This document shows positions 35,586 to 47,351 of a stretch of 64,000 bases of DNA, one piece after another (within the stretch, counting starts at the first letter, position 1; every line of letters begins with the position of its first letter). Position numbers and translations under genes: made by a program. The stretch is from NCBI GenBank assembly GCA_947172415.1, contig OX359200.1, forward strand, positions 5,086,501 through 5,150,500, written 5' to 3'. This stretch comes from Chondrosia reniformis (taxonomy: Eukaryota; Porifera; Demospongiae; Chondrillida; Chondrillidae). A model generated the notes under the pieces. That model was given only the letters and a program-made list of their open reading frames with translations, ran no database searches and was not told where the DNA came from.

Positions 35586-38340
35586 CTAGGCTTTGCAAGC
35601 CCAGTCAATTCGTGTCTTTGGCACACTTCTGTTAGATGGACCTCCCCTCTCTCTTTTTTGAGTCATACCACGTGCCCTTTCACTGAGGGTGTCTTCATGG
35701 TGGCGGTCTAATTCTTCTTTAGTAATTTTTAATCTTGTTCTTTGCCAAGGTAACGTTTGAATGACGATTCTAGATCTTTTGATCCTTTTGGCTTTAGGTT
35801 GTTGCACCTCATCATCATCACTATCTTCATCATCACTTCCACTACTGGACTCAAGTTCAGAATGTTCTGAACTGTGGTACCCCTTTTCTGCAATACATTT
35901 CCTCGCCTTCTCCTTGGCATCTTCAGTCCATTCAATGGTTTCCAATGCCTTCAGTCTGTTATTCATTTTCTACATATATATATACACGTACATGGATATA
36001 AGCTGCATTGATTAAGTATATACTTGCATTATTGATTTACCTGAAGGATTCTGCCATTTCTCCTAGAGATACGCTTATGCACCTCTATTTCAGCATCCGA
36101 TTTCTTGAAAACTTCCAATCTTGTTTGGAAGTATCTTTGGGCAGCAGCTGCACATATTATATACAAGAAAATTGGTATAATATGCCTAATATATATAATA
36201 CATTAACATATACCTTTTATGATCCCTTCTCCCCATTTTTGATTTGCACTTGGGTATAATTGTACAATTTCCCGTATTAATCTTGCATTTACTTCTTCAT
36301 TGTCTTTAGAATCAAACCTGTATGAAAATTCATGATAATGATATGCTTCATGCATGACCACTACATGTGATAAGTCTATGCACCTTTGATCAAAGTTCCA
36401 TTCAGAAAAATCATTTTGCTGGGACTTCGAATTCTTCAACAAAGCTGTGTATACTTGTCTAACAGCACTCTATTATAAGAGGACATTAACCCTTTATGCG
36501 CGAGATAATTACGTGGGCGTAATAATCACCAGAAGCGATGTTTAATTGTCACGAGGACACCATGAGGCAGGAATTAAAATTCGTCACCTCGATAGGAATG
36601 TGGCAACTCTTTATGACGGTAAAACTTTGATGCCGATTTTTAGCCATATTTTGTTGCTCTATTGGCTTCTAAGATGCTCTAATTTTCGAGATATTACCTC
36701 TTTTAGTGAAGAAAGTAAGCACGGCTATGTTTTCTAAGTTCCTTCGGGTAAGAAGCTTTCTCTGACTATCTACGGAAGCAAATTCGGTCAGGAAGAGCCC
36801 TGGTTATCCTTTTGTAACGATATATCTTTATGTAGTCTTTTCAAAGCCCTAGAACATTGGAGAAGCGTCGTAGCCTCAAACAAATTGTTTACCAAACCGT
36901 CAAGTGAAGCGTGACAAGCAGAATAAGGCGCACAAATAAACCACCGTCTTTAGTCTTTGTATCGCCAACATTTCGGCTGCAGCAGTGTTATGTAGCTCTG
37001 TAAATCTTACTACAAAACGTCCATGGTATCTTTGACGCAAATATGCGTCTCTCGCTATTGAAGATACCTAATTAATTGACGCAAATATGCGTCACTCGCG
37101 CATAAAGGGTTAATTAATGTACATGATGGCCATGAACATACATAATCACTATAGAGTCTACCTGAAGTATTGATCAAAATTAAAGTACTATACTTTCATA
37201 ATATATATGCTTAATACATGTACAAATAACAATTAAGCTTATACTACAGTGCAGCACACATAATTCGAATTTGCTTAATTTGCAATACCTTTTAATTTGA
37301 ACAATTTTATATCTCTCCTCTATATGCAATTTATACATTATTTCGTGCGGCTTAAATTGAATCACTGACATGCACAAGTTACCATACAGGATGTATCAAA
37401 TTTTCAGTGTATAGGGAGTTAGCATGCATGATTTCCTAGAGTCATCTAGAGGTTTACATTCAAAGTTGCAAACTACAATTTTGCATTGCCAAGTTGAGGT
37501 TGCGTAAATTTATATTCTAGTGTACAAGATGTACAGTGTATATAAGAAAAATGGCATCCTAAAACGTTAACGATTTTCTAACCTAAAATCGACTATGGAA
37601 ACTACTAAAGACTGTATTATATTAATAAATCGCCTTAATACGAGTATTTAAACTCAAAAATGTCGACGTGTGAGCAGGAAAATAGCAATATCCACTAAAA
37701 GCGCTTAAAAGAATATCCTGCCTTGAAGCCGCCATTTAACAATATATTTCACAACAAGTTCGACGACGTTTTATATAATGAATGTTTGCAATCAATACTC
37801 TAGCGGCAACTAACTTGTGCTTACCGAGCATTCAATTGGTACTTTCGCCTTTCCTCGAGTGCGTCCGGTTAGGCTTGTAGCTGGTTCCGTATTACCCGGT
37901 TGCTTTAATTCTCTGATTGCTTTCTTTAGTTCTCGTTGTCCTTCCGCTTGAGACGCCGCCATTCGTTCCATAAAATGCGAACAGTTTTCCAGGAAACCTT
38001 CTAGCATTTGCTTTAGGTTTACAATGGAACCTACAAGTGCTGCTGTTTCTACTGTACCAGTTTCAGTAAGAAACGATTCCCCTTCTAGGATTAGTATTTC
38101 TTTTTGCAGCTCTGCTAGTTCCTCGGCGTCTTCACTGTCGGACACATCGCTACTTATGTCACAATTAGAATATCGGAATTCTTCATCAGAATCACTGTCA
38201 TAAGAATCGTCTGACAGATCATTAATTGTTGTGAAGGTAACTTCTTCACAAGGTAAATTTGTTTGGTCTTCCTCATGGCCCAGTGGGGATGACGCTTCTT
38301 CATTTTCGCAAGGCTCAATAGTTTCGCTTGGACTTGCCAT
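35586..38340 (-). CDS. Accessory protein of the EnSpm-type transposon, 420 aa
   Basis: Four exons with consistent phases: 37825-38340, 36214-36469, 36041-36147, 35586-35969. The N-terminus is very acidic (DDSYDSDSDEEF) and followed by a helical, coiled-coil-like stretch (LKQMLEGFLENC, GQRELKKAIRELK). The conserved-looking central module is VRQVYTALL, DFSEWNFDQR, NARLIREIVQLYP, KWGEGIIK and RYFQTRLEVFKK, with a basic tail RISRRNGRILQ. Exon 4 has a Ser/Asp/Glu tract, then PKAKRIKRSR (nuclear-localisation-like). I do not recognise the domain. Divergence from the transposase across 188 bp and lack of stops argue it is a real element gene, perhaps the DNA-binding partner analogous to plant TNPA (inference). 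Intron 1 hosts piggyBac MITE copy 3. Confidence 0.72.
36490..37109. mobile_element. piggyBac-type MITE, copy 3 (620 bp)
   Basis: Flanked by TTAA at 36486-36489 and 37110-37113, with the same ends as copies 1 and 2 and the same orientation as copy 2. Located in intron 1 of the EnSpm accessory gene, so it inserted after that transposon reached its present structure or travelled with it. Confidence 0.9.
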
Positions 38341-38528
38341 TGAAAAATTGTAGGTCGACCTTTTGAAATTATCCCGCTTGAACTAACCCGCGCAAATCAA
38401 TTATTCATTTATGTATTTATTCATTTATGCATATATGCATATATGCACGTGCAAGACTTTAACATGTGCTCCTAGCTATAGGTGCTCCTTCGTGTTTGTC
38501 ACAGTGTTAATCGTATATATAGTCTATT
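38341..38528. promoter_or_regulatory. Shared divergent promoter of the EnSpm genes
   Basis: 188 bp separate the two start codons (38340 minus, 38529 plus). The stretch contains ATTTATT(C)/ATGCATATATGC direct and palindromic repeats at about 38400-38445 and TATATATAG at 38515-38523 close to the transposase start. No other gene can fit; function inferred from the head-to-head layout. Confidence 0.5.
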
Positions 38529-41500
38529 ATGGCTGATGAACAAAGCAGAAAGATGTGTTTTTGTAACGAATGTCATGGACAACTAGTGGCCAGAGCTACG
38601 ATGTACAGGCATATGCGTAAAATTAAACAAAAGCAAGAACAAGGAGCTCGAGGTAGAGATGGTGAAATATTTCAACGCAATCCTTTTGAAGCAGAAATTT
38701 CCAGTTCTGATGAGGACGAAGCTCAGTGGCTTAAGGTCAGACACTCGTACTTTAATATAACTAGACCTCTTACCCCAAGTTTTTTCTGTATGCAAATATT
38801 CTCAAAGTTTACATCCCGAAATCTGGGCGTATGTACCATAGAGGCGAGTACTATCTCAGTAAGGGATGACCGAAAAAGTCCTATTCGATGTATTACGAGT
38901 TGACGGGTTAATATATAGCAATGAACTTCCTTTTCGTACGATTTCAATCGAGAGAAAGGTGTTTTCAGTAGCGCAAAGTAGCTCTAAGTTGCTAAAACAG
39001 TTTCAGGCGTTTACAACTAAGGGAAATCATCTTTACTGAACGATTTAATTGTGTAATAGAATAAGGATTCCCTCCTAACTCCGCTTATCTTTGGGATGGT
39101 ACATTCTTCGACTTTTTGAGTATTTAGAAACGCTCAAAAAGTCGAAGGATGTATCATCCTTAAATCTGTTCGTACGTACTATAGAGGCGAGTACTCTCTC
39201 AGTACGAAAAAGCCCTATTCGATGTATTACGAGTTGACGGGTTAATATATAGCAATGAACTTCGTTTTCGTACGATTTCAATCGAGAGAAAGGTGTTTTC
39301 AGTAGCGCAAAGTAGCTCTAAGTTGCTAAAACAGTTTCAGGCGTTTACAACTAAGGGGAAATCATCTTTACTGAACGATTTAATTGTGTAATAGAATAAG
39401 GATTCCCTCCTAACTCCGCTTATCTTTGGGATGGTACATCCTTCGACTTTTTGAGTACTTAGAAACGCTCAAAAAGTCGAAGGATGTATCATCCTTAAAT
39501 CTGTCCGTACGTACTAGAGGCGAGTACTCTCATAGTTGCCAACTTTTCAAAATTAACTTCAGGGACACCTCGGGTGTAGTACCTTCATTCTGTAATTTTA
39601 CCGTCGACTATCGACGAATCACTTTCGTCGACTTCCCGGAGGGAGCATTCGAGTAGTGACAAAATGGCGGAGTCTGAGCAAAATGGCGGTCGGGCTACGC
39701 AAGATTGGCGTTTGAGGGCCTGTTGTACTTCAGAAGCATTGCTTCTTTTGAAATTTTAAGTAAAGTGGTTATAAGTAAAGCTAAAACTAACATGCAATCC
39801 ATACAAATATTAAGAAAGACTAATATCTGTATTTTTAATTTTGTTAAAAACTTTAAATAACCGGGACAAGGCAGCCGGGACGCGGGACACAGCATATTTT
39901 TCCGAGACTGTCCCGGGCAATCCAGGACTGTTGGCAACTATGTACTCTCTCAGTACGAAAAAGCCCTATTCGATGTATTACGAGTTGACATGTTAATATA
40001 TAGCAATACACTTCCTTTTCGCACGATTTCAATCAAGAGAAAGGTGTTTTCAGTAGCGCAAAGTAGCTCTAAGTTGCTAAAACATTTTCAGGCGTTTACA
40101 ACTAAGGGGAAATCATCTTTACTGAACGATTTAATTGTGTAATAGAATAAGGATTCCCTCCTAACTCCGCTTATCTTTGGGATGGTACATCCTTCGACTT
40201 TTTGAATATTTAGAAACTCTCAAAATGTCGAAGGATGTATCATCTCAAAGATAATTTAATTGTGTCCCTGGAGCCATACATGCACACAGATGTAAAGAAA
40301 AAGGATAACCTCAATTTGATTGTATAAGTTAACTTTTATTGCATGATTAATACAAACAAATCGGGTGTAACATTCACACTAAACGTTTAACAGTTCCGGT
40401 TTTAGGAACTAGGGAATAGGCACATTCTGTTTCAAAATGATCTGTGCAAAGATGGTTACTTAGAGCACGTTAGAAAATACGAACTCTTCGCCACCATTTT
40501 TAATTAGGACTTAGCTTGTTCCACATGTTTTCGTATAATTACATATTAGTTTATTGTTTATCCCCAATGTCTTCATGCATGTTGTTCATTTTGTATGTAA
40601 TTTTCTATATACTTCAGAAGAGGCCTCTGACAGCAGAGTCAAACTTAAGTGATCAACCTTATCCACCTACTGGAATTGATCAATTAGTCCATTCAGATGG
40701 TGCAAATGTAGAGATCGAACCAGCCTATGATTCAGATTACAATTGCAAGCCACCAGTAAAGTGTGCAAGAACCATTCCAGCAGATGAAGAGGTATATATG
40801 CATGTATATAAAACTGGTAAAATGCAGTGCATGAGACGTTCTCACTGGAAGTTTAATTATAGTCACTGTAATCCCCTATATACTCACACCTCACAATTGG
40901 TGTGATCATTTCACTTCATTTTAACTGAGAGTTATAATGTATATATTTTTAATCGTATGCCATGGCCATGAGTAACATGAATGGAGCATGGTTCAATGGC
41001 AGAGCACTGGTGCATGGTCTTAACCAGCTGTACTGCATGCATGGGTTTTATTCCCAGCAATTACTTCTTTCGTGTTTTCCTCTTCATGATGTTCAAGAAT
41101 ATTTACTTGTGGTTTTATTATCAAGTTAATCAATTTAGTCATTTATAATGTCATGTAGGAAATGTCTCAAGCTGTATTGGAGGCAGAGGAACACTGTATA
41201 GATGTATCAAACTCTGATGAATTGGTTGTAGAATCTGCAGACAGTGATAGCTTCATTATGCAAGGACTACCTGAAGCTGACTTTGATGACATGAATAGCA
41301 CAGATGATTCAAGTGCTGACCACAGCGATTCAGATGAAGAATGTTTTCTGGACGTGATAAATACAGAAGAAAGAAACCTTCAAGGTCCCATAACATCACT
41401 GATTAGATGGTTACTCATTCTTCTTTTTCGATGGTATGTAAAGTGGCGCATTAGTGATCGAGCTATGGATTGGTTGCTGAAAATTCTGAGTACCTTTTTC

Positions 41501-43906
41501 AAATTACTTGGTAAGCAGCAGATGTTCATGAATGAAGCAGCTGTAGAATTTTCTAAAAACCTATCTGGACTGCTTAGGTCAATGAAATTCAGTAAGGAAA
41601 CTTTCAGCAAGTCTGTTGTGTGCCCAAATCCAGAGTGTGCAAGGTTGTATAGCCAATCGGATATCATTGCATATGATGGAAATGGTCAACCAGCAGCTGT
41701 TTCTTGTACTAACTGTGGTTCTCAATTGTCTAAAGAGGTTACTTTAAAAAATGGCACAAAACGATTTTCTCCCATAAAGGTATACTGTTATAATAGCATT
41801 AAGGAATCTTTAAATCTCCTACTCCTACGACCTCATTTTTTTCAGGTATGCCAAGATTGGAAAACAAGGGAAGTTCCAAGTAACACCTTGTGCGATATTT
41901 ATGATGGCCAAGTCTGGAAAACCATGTTTTCTTCCCAGTCACATGCACTTGATGAAGGGAGACTAGACCTAGGAATTATGATAAACTGTGATTGGTTTCA
42001 ACCATATAAACGCCGCTCTAATATTTCTATTGGAGTTTTATATGCAGTGATAGCCAATCTTCCATGGACAATGCGCTTTCTTCCTGAAAATGTCTTAATT
42101 TTGGGGATTTTACCTGCCTTGTCAAAGGAACCGTCTTCTCTTAATACATTTCTTCAACCACTAATTACCGAATTGCTGCTACTTCAAAATGGAATGGAGA
42201 TGACTACAAGTGAGACCAAAAAAGTTATAGTATCAGCCAAGATCATCTGCACAGCTAGTGATATACCAGCCACACGAAAACTTGGTGGATTTCTAAGTCA
42301 TGCAGCAACTGTGGGATGCTCCAAGTGCATGAAATCTTTTCCTACTATACTAGTCAACAATGCTAGGAAAAGAAACTACTCTGGATTTCAAAGAGATACA
42401 TGGCCAAAAAGGACAAATGACACTCATAGATCAAATGTTCAGAAAATTACCTCAGCTAGTACAAAAGCTAAAAGGCAACATTTAGAAAAACAATATGGCT
42501 GCAGGTACACAGCTTTACTGGACTTGCCATACTTTGATCCAATTGTAAACCATATTGTTGACCCAATGCACAATCTATTTTTGGGAACAGCGAAAAAGAT
42601 GTTTAAACTATGGATTGAACTTGATTTTCTGCGCTTTGCTGCTCTTCGTAAGGTTGATGATAGAATTTCCTCTTTGTCTATACCTTTTCAAGTAGGACGC
42701 ATTCCAACTAGTATATCATCAAATTTTGGGAATTTTACAGCCGCTGAGTGGAAAAACTGGACACTCATATACTCATTATACTGTTTACCTGGCTTGATAC
42801 CTATTGAGCACTTAGCTTGTTGGCAAACATTTATTTTAGCTTGTGAATTACTTTGTCAGCCATTCATTTCTCAGCAGAATTTACTAAAAGCAGATCACTT
42901 ATTGATGAAATTTTGCAAAACGATAGAAAGAGTGTATGGTATTGGTACAATTACACCAAATATGCACATGCATGGCCACCTTGCGGAGTGCATAAACCAA
43001 TATGGTCCAATTGCCTCCTTTTGGCTTTTCTCTTTTGAACGCTACAATGGTCTTCTAGGGTCCTTTACCAATAATAAGCGAAATATAGAAATGCAATTGA
43101 TGCGTAAATTTCTAGCTATCTCCCATTGTAGTAATATTAATATTTCTCCCATGGCCAATGATGAAGAGTCAGATTTTGTTGCAATATTTGAAAGTATGCA
43201 ATCAGGTAGGAAAGATACTAAAACTGGTTCAAAATCTTCCCAAATGATTTCACAGTCCACATACTATGCCTCTGAAAAACCAATAACAGAAGTGGTATGG
43301 TGTGAAGTTATTACACAAGATGTGCAACTTGCAAGAGCCCCAAATTCAGGCACTTTAGTATCACTTGATAAGGACGATTTGTCCTATCTAAAATCTGTAT
43401 ACGTTCTCCTATTCTCCAGATCTAACTATGCCATTTCTGATCAGTTGCCCTCTCTGTGTAAGAAGTATCCTTATATTTATATAGGATCACAGCGATATGG
43501 ATCTAAGTGTTTTGGAAAGAATTGTAATTCTCGCTACATACAAGCATCTTGGACAAAAGACGATGGCACTATAAACACAGAGTCATATATTTTATATCCT
43601 GGTGAGGTCCAGCATTATTTGAACCATTCTTTCATGGTCAAATGTAACAATCAAGAAAAATATATCAGTATCACACTTGCAGTTGTTAAATGGTATAAAG
43701 CAACATCTAGAAACAACAAATCTTTCCTCCCTCCTCTTATTGAATTTTCCTTGGGAAATTACATTACCGGTGGTCCAGCAAACTTTCTACCTGTTCAACG
43801 AATTGCTAACTTAGTTTCCGTTGGTGTTAACTATACTCTTGAACCCTTAAATTCATTGGAGAAGATAGCCATTCCTTTATCGAAGAAAAATTTTGTTACT
43901 TTTTGA
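38529..43906 (+). CDS. EnSpm/CACTA-type (tnp2-like) transposase, 1042 aa
   Basis: Three exons in phase 0: 38529-38735, 40618-40791, 41159-43906. The N-terminus has a Cys/His motif (CFCNECHGQLVARATMYRHM), then acidic linkers. The long exon shows the hallmarks of the animal tnp2/Transposase_21 family in order: C-P-x2-C and CTNCG zinc-ribbon pairs; VLILGILPALSKEPSSLN (the LIPGP block); LITELLLLQNG; a C-x2-C pair after LGGFLSHAATVGC; LPYFDPIVNHIVDPMHNLFL followed by GTAKKMFKLW; and late HMHGHLAECI and FSFERYNGLLG. No stop or frameshift. Intron 1 is expanded by tandem repeats and a MITE (38826-40255). It likely cuts the element at its subterminal repeats. Confidence 0.88.
38826..40255. repeat. Three tandem ~340-bp repeats in transposase intron 1
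   Basis: Units begin near 38857, 39198 and 39948 with CTCAGTA...CCCTATTCGATG. Each ends in a hairpin CCTTCGACTTTTTGAG / CTCAAAAAGTCGAAGG. The third unit is displaced by the 412-bp insertion at 39531-39942. A related hairpin element lies at about 63571-63746 in a COG4 intron, so the unit derives from a dispersed MITE family. Confidence 0.75.
39531..39942. mobile_element. 412-bp MITE with 13-bp perfect ends and 6-bp target duplication
   Basis: CATAGTTGCCAAC at 39531-39543 is inverted at 39930-39942. TACTCT is duplicated (39525-39530 and 39943-39948), and the empty site GAGTACTCTCTCAG is present in the sister repeat near 39187. The interior is GC-rich with repeated CCGGGAC motifs. No coding capacity; superfamily not assigned because a 6-bp duplication is uncommon. 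Confidence 0.8.
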
Positions 43907-44202
43907 ATTTGTTTGATCATGATATATGACTCATTCACATATGCATGTATATATTTCCCCAACTTGTGTCATGTTAAGTAGACTATATATATATACCTTT
44001 TTGTGCATGAATATTCTTACTTATATATTTATAAAATGTACAAATTTTTTAATTAGTAAATTTGACTGTTACATATATAAGTGTTAAGTGTTATGTGTAT
44101 TAATAACTATAAGTTATATAAATAATACTTATAGCATATATATACGGACATCTTTGCATCTGGAGTCTACTTTTGTTTAAGTATATAATATAATATAATA
44201 TA

Positions 44203-44387
44203 CAGTAAAACCTCTGAGGAAAGGACACATTAGGGAGTAAAAATTATAGTCCCTTTTAGAGAGGTTGTCCCTTCTTAGAGGTTATGGATATAAACGTAAA
44301 CTTTGTCCTATTTTGAAGCAAGTAGTGTGTCCACTGTATAGGGAGGTTAGCTGTTCTTTGGATGGTCCTTTATTAGAGGTTTTACTG
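44203..44387. mobile_element. 185-bp pogo/Tigger-type MITE
   Basis: CAGTAAAACCTCT at the left end is inverted as AGAGGTTTTACTG at the right end, flanked by TA on both sides. CAGT(A/G)(G/A)AACCTCT ends with TA duplication are typical of pogo-like MITEs. It lies just past the transposase 3' end, inside the EnSpm element. Confidence 0.8.
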
Positions 44388-44399
44388 TATATATATATA

Positions 44400-44850
44400 C
44401 TTAAATTTTGTATTAAAAGTAATAATATATTTTGAACTTTAAAGAATTCTTAAATTTCGTAAACTTGACCTTTAAGTTACATTTATGTGATACTTAAATT
44501 TTGTAAAAGTAATAATATATTTATGAACTTTAGAGAATTCTTAAATTTCGTAAACTTGACCTTTAAGTTACATTTATGTGATACTTAAATTTTATAAAAG
44601 TAATAATATATTTATGAACTTAGAGAATTCTTAAATTTCGTAAACTTGACCTTTAAGTTACATTTAGGTGATACTTAAATTTTGTAAAAGTAATGATATA
44701 TTTATGAACTTTAGAGAATTCTTAAATTTCGTAAACTTGACCTTTAAGTTACATTTATGTGATACTTAAATTTTGTAAAAGTAATGATATATTTATGAAC
44801 TTTAGAGAATTCTTAAATTTCGTAAACTTGACCTTTAAGTTTACTTTAAG
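44400..44850. repeat. Five ~90-bp tandem repeats (EnSpm subterminal region)
   Basis: The unit of about 90 bp contains GATACTTAAATTTTGTAAAAG and TTCGTAAACTTGACCTTTAAG, repeated five times with few differences. Subterminal repeats of this type are the usual transposase-binding arrays of EnSpm/CACTA elements; role inferred. Confidence 0.8.
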
Positions 44851-44961
44851 TAACTTATATGTCTTAAATATATCTTACATGTTTACAAAATTTAGTTGGA
44901 CTTAAAATTAGTAAACATTAACTTTAAGATAACTTTAAAATATTGTAAAGTCAGTAAAGAT

Positions 44962-45183
44962 TTATTCTTTTCCAGTGAAGCGTACTCTTCGGGATACCAT
45001 AAGCTTCGGCAGCTTGTCGTATATAGTGGCTCCATCGCAACGTACAGCCTTAACAGCTCTTTCTAGCTTTTTGGAATCCCATGCTTTATCACGTCCTTGC
45101 CTAGATGGCAACACATTTAGAGGCTTATGCTCTACTTCACATGCAGAATTGGAATACAGCACTCTTTGGCTAAGAGGTAACAT
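44962..45183 (-). pseudogene. Pogo-type N-terminal psq helix-turn-helix exon, frameshifted
   Basis: The frame from 45183 contains GRDKAWDSKKLERAVKAVR, the start of a psq/pogo helix-turn-helix. A 2-bp TA insertion within ACTATATACGACAAG throws the next helix out of frame: the other frame reads QAAEAYGIPKSTL, the family consensus. It likely belonged to the same pogo copy as 34693-35031, now separated by the EnSpm insertion. Confidence 0.72.
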
Positions 45184-46602
45184 CTAAAAAACAAATGTTT
45201 AAACAAACAAGTAGTTCGAGTTTAAAAAACTTGTGGGGCACCTTGCGCCCCCAGCAAACTCGAACCACTTGGCTTATATGTAGTTTTTAGATGTCCGGTT
45301 AACCGCATCTGGCCGTCGCTTGATTGCCTTAAATTTTTCAAGGCTATATCTTGTAGAAAACGTTTTTACGCAGGCTTTACATTACATAATATAAGTAAAG
45401 GTGGTTTCTAAATCCTTTTCGTTCGTTTAATGTTCGACGCTAAGGAAGAGAAAGCTATAGTTTTAAGCTAGAAAACGAAAGCCAGCCGAACGTCCACCAT
45501 TTTGGTGATAGATATATACAAGGTTACGAACAGGAAGCCATACGTTAACATAATTTATGAAAACAATATTGGGGCACCTGTGGCGCCTCAAAAATGAAAG
45601 TGCATGCAGTATAATGCTGAGTCCTTGGCAGAGTTTTAATTGTCAATGATTTGTATAATATAGTAATGACCAGATAGTGCATGGACTGCATGGAATATTG
45701 GTAAAATTAATAAGATAATCGCAGACTGGGAATTAACCTTAACACCTGCGTTTCTGTTGTCACAATTAACCATATGACATGCATGCTTTGTAGTCATAGT
45801 AATATCATATAGCTCCTTAATTTCAAGGGACTTAATTTTCACAGATTGCGTTCTATGCATATTTATTATTTCTTTCGGAATAAATTGTGTTTAGAAGCAT
45901 TATACTAAAAAGGTGATTTCATTGATATATATTTGTGGATGTTTCTTGACCCTGATCAACAATTAATTAGCAATATATATATATCAGGCAGCTAGTTTTC
46001 CCACAATGCAAATAATATGTAGAGACTGATTGTGAAGCTTAATTTGAGGTTGCATGTGCATGCCTAAAATAAAACTTCTTTTTATCCTGCAATCAAGAGC
46101 TGTGAATTAACCTATATAAAATCTTTTTATGCTTGAACGAAAGGGTTGTGAAGTTTAGTGATTAGAAGCAGTGTTAAGAACCAATTAGGACTAATTTTCT
46201 AACCTACCAAGTAAAGACACCTCTCCGACTTAACTTGTGACAAACAACAACAAACAGTCTTTATAGGATCTACATTTAGACAATTTAAACAAAATTATTA
46301 GAGGCAGTGTGAAGAACAAATTAGGATTATTTTGTTAACCTACCAAGTAAAGACACCTCTGACTTAACTTGTGACAAACAGCCTTTAGGATCTACAGTTA
46401 GATGGGAATCCGTTAGATGATTTAAACAAAACTATTAGAGGCAGTGTGAGAAAATTGGGACTAACCTACCAAGCAGAAAATTTTCATATGAAAAACGTTA
46501 AAAACCGCAAGGGAGGCATGCAAATCTTTTGCGCATGCGTAGTAAATGCTCGAAGAAACTTCGGTACAGGTCAAAGGTTAATTTTCAGCTTAGAAACCTA
46601 AT
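45184..46602. repeat. Non-genic stretch with a ~135-bp tandem repeat
   Basis: About 46145-46480 holds two and a half copies of a ~135-bp unit (GAGGCAGTGTGAAGAAC ... CCTACCAAGTAAAGACACCTCT). A short stem with GGGGCACCTTGCGCCCC lies at 45231-45255 between AACTCGAA-type inverted arms. No coding exon or RNA gene is supported in the rest. Confidence 0.6.
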
Positions 46603-47351
46603 CGACAACTTTCGCCCTCCATTTTAATGACATCATCCAGTCAACCTTAACCGCCCACGTGGCGTTAAATTGGTTTCCTATCGCGAAAATAAGTTTGAGT
46701 GTGTAAGGAGAGCAATTTTGTGAGTCTTAAGTAGAAGAAAATCGCTTTTGTCCGACGCTTAGTTAATATGTCCGATGTTCCCTATATCCGGACATCGTCG
46801 TTAATGGTGCTTTGCTCCCGTGTTGCTAAAGCTCAGCGTACCAAAGTTGGTCGGCAAATTAGCAGGACCACGGGGTATGAGATCATGCACAAGAAACCTC
46901 GTTTAGGCTTTAGAGGCAGTTGTACAAGTGTCCGATTTGACCTGGTGTCCGAATTTCAATCACTTACTCTAATTCCGTGCATTCGTGCACACTAGTATAG
47001 ATCCTAGAAATATTAAAAATTTTCTACAAAAATAGTGAAGATGTAGGGATGGCACAAAAAGTAGAGAAACAAGAAAGGGATGTTACACAGTGAAGTATTA
47101 GCTATACATGAATCCTACAAGCAAGGGTGTTGTACGATTCATGCATAGCTAATACTTCACTGTGTAACATCCCTTTCTTGTTTCTCTACTTTTTGTGCCA
47201 TCCCTACATCTTCACTATTTTTGTAGAAAATTTTTAATATTTCTAGTTTCTGTACTTTTTATGGAGTATGCGCTAGGAATTATAATTGTATACCATTTTG
47301 GTTTCGCAATCTTCGACTGAATATGACGTCATTAAAATGGCGAAATTATCG
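46603..47351. mobile_element. ~750-bp inverted-repeat element with a nested hairpin
   Basis: The left end CGACAACTTTCGCCCTCC..ATTTTAATGACATCAT is the approximate inverse of the right end ATGACGTCATTAAAATGG..CGAAATTATCG. The left half is shared, inverted, with 32054-32465, including the 68-codon frame beginning MSDVPYIRTSS (46768 on plus). A 243-bp hairpin occupies 47004-47246. No transposase motif recognised. Confidence 0.7.
47004..47246. repeat. Near-perfect long hairpin (111-bp arms, 21-bp loop)
   Basis: Left arm 47004-47114 and right arm 47136-47246 are reverse complements with a single mismatch by eye. The palindrome begins and ends in CTAG. If transcribed it would form one long RNA hairpin able to feed small-RNA pathways. 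It may equally be a fold-back MITE that inserted into the surrounding element. No open frame. Confidence 0.9.

Larger units (their letters stand above)
35035..44950. mobile_element. EnSpm/CACTA-type transposon, about 9.9 kb, apparently intact
   Basis: Two divergent genes (transposase plus strand, accessory minus strand) are flanked by AT-rich subterminal repeats of CTTAAAT/TTTAAGT motifs at 35035-35340 and 44400-44945, as is usual for this superfamily. Candidate ends are near CACTTAAACATGACC (about 35022) and the inverse of GACTTTACAATATTTT (about 44955), only weakly similar, so the borders are approximate. Pogo pieces lie on both sides (34693-35031 and 44962-45183, same strand), suggesting insertion into an older pogo element. 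Confidence 0.7.

Noticed and set aside
45225..45295. tRNA-like stem with GGGGCACC...GCGCCCC
   Set aside because: Lacks tRNA A and B box sequences and an anticodon arm; kept only as a small inverted repeat.
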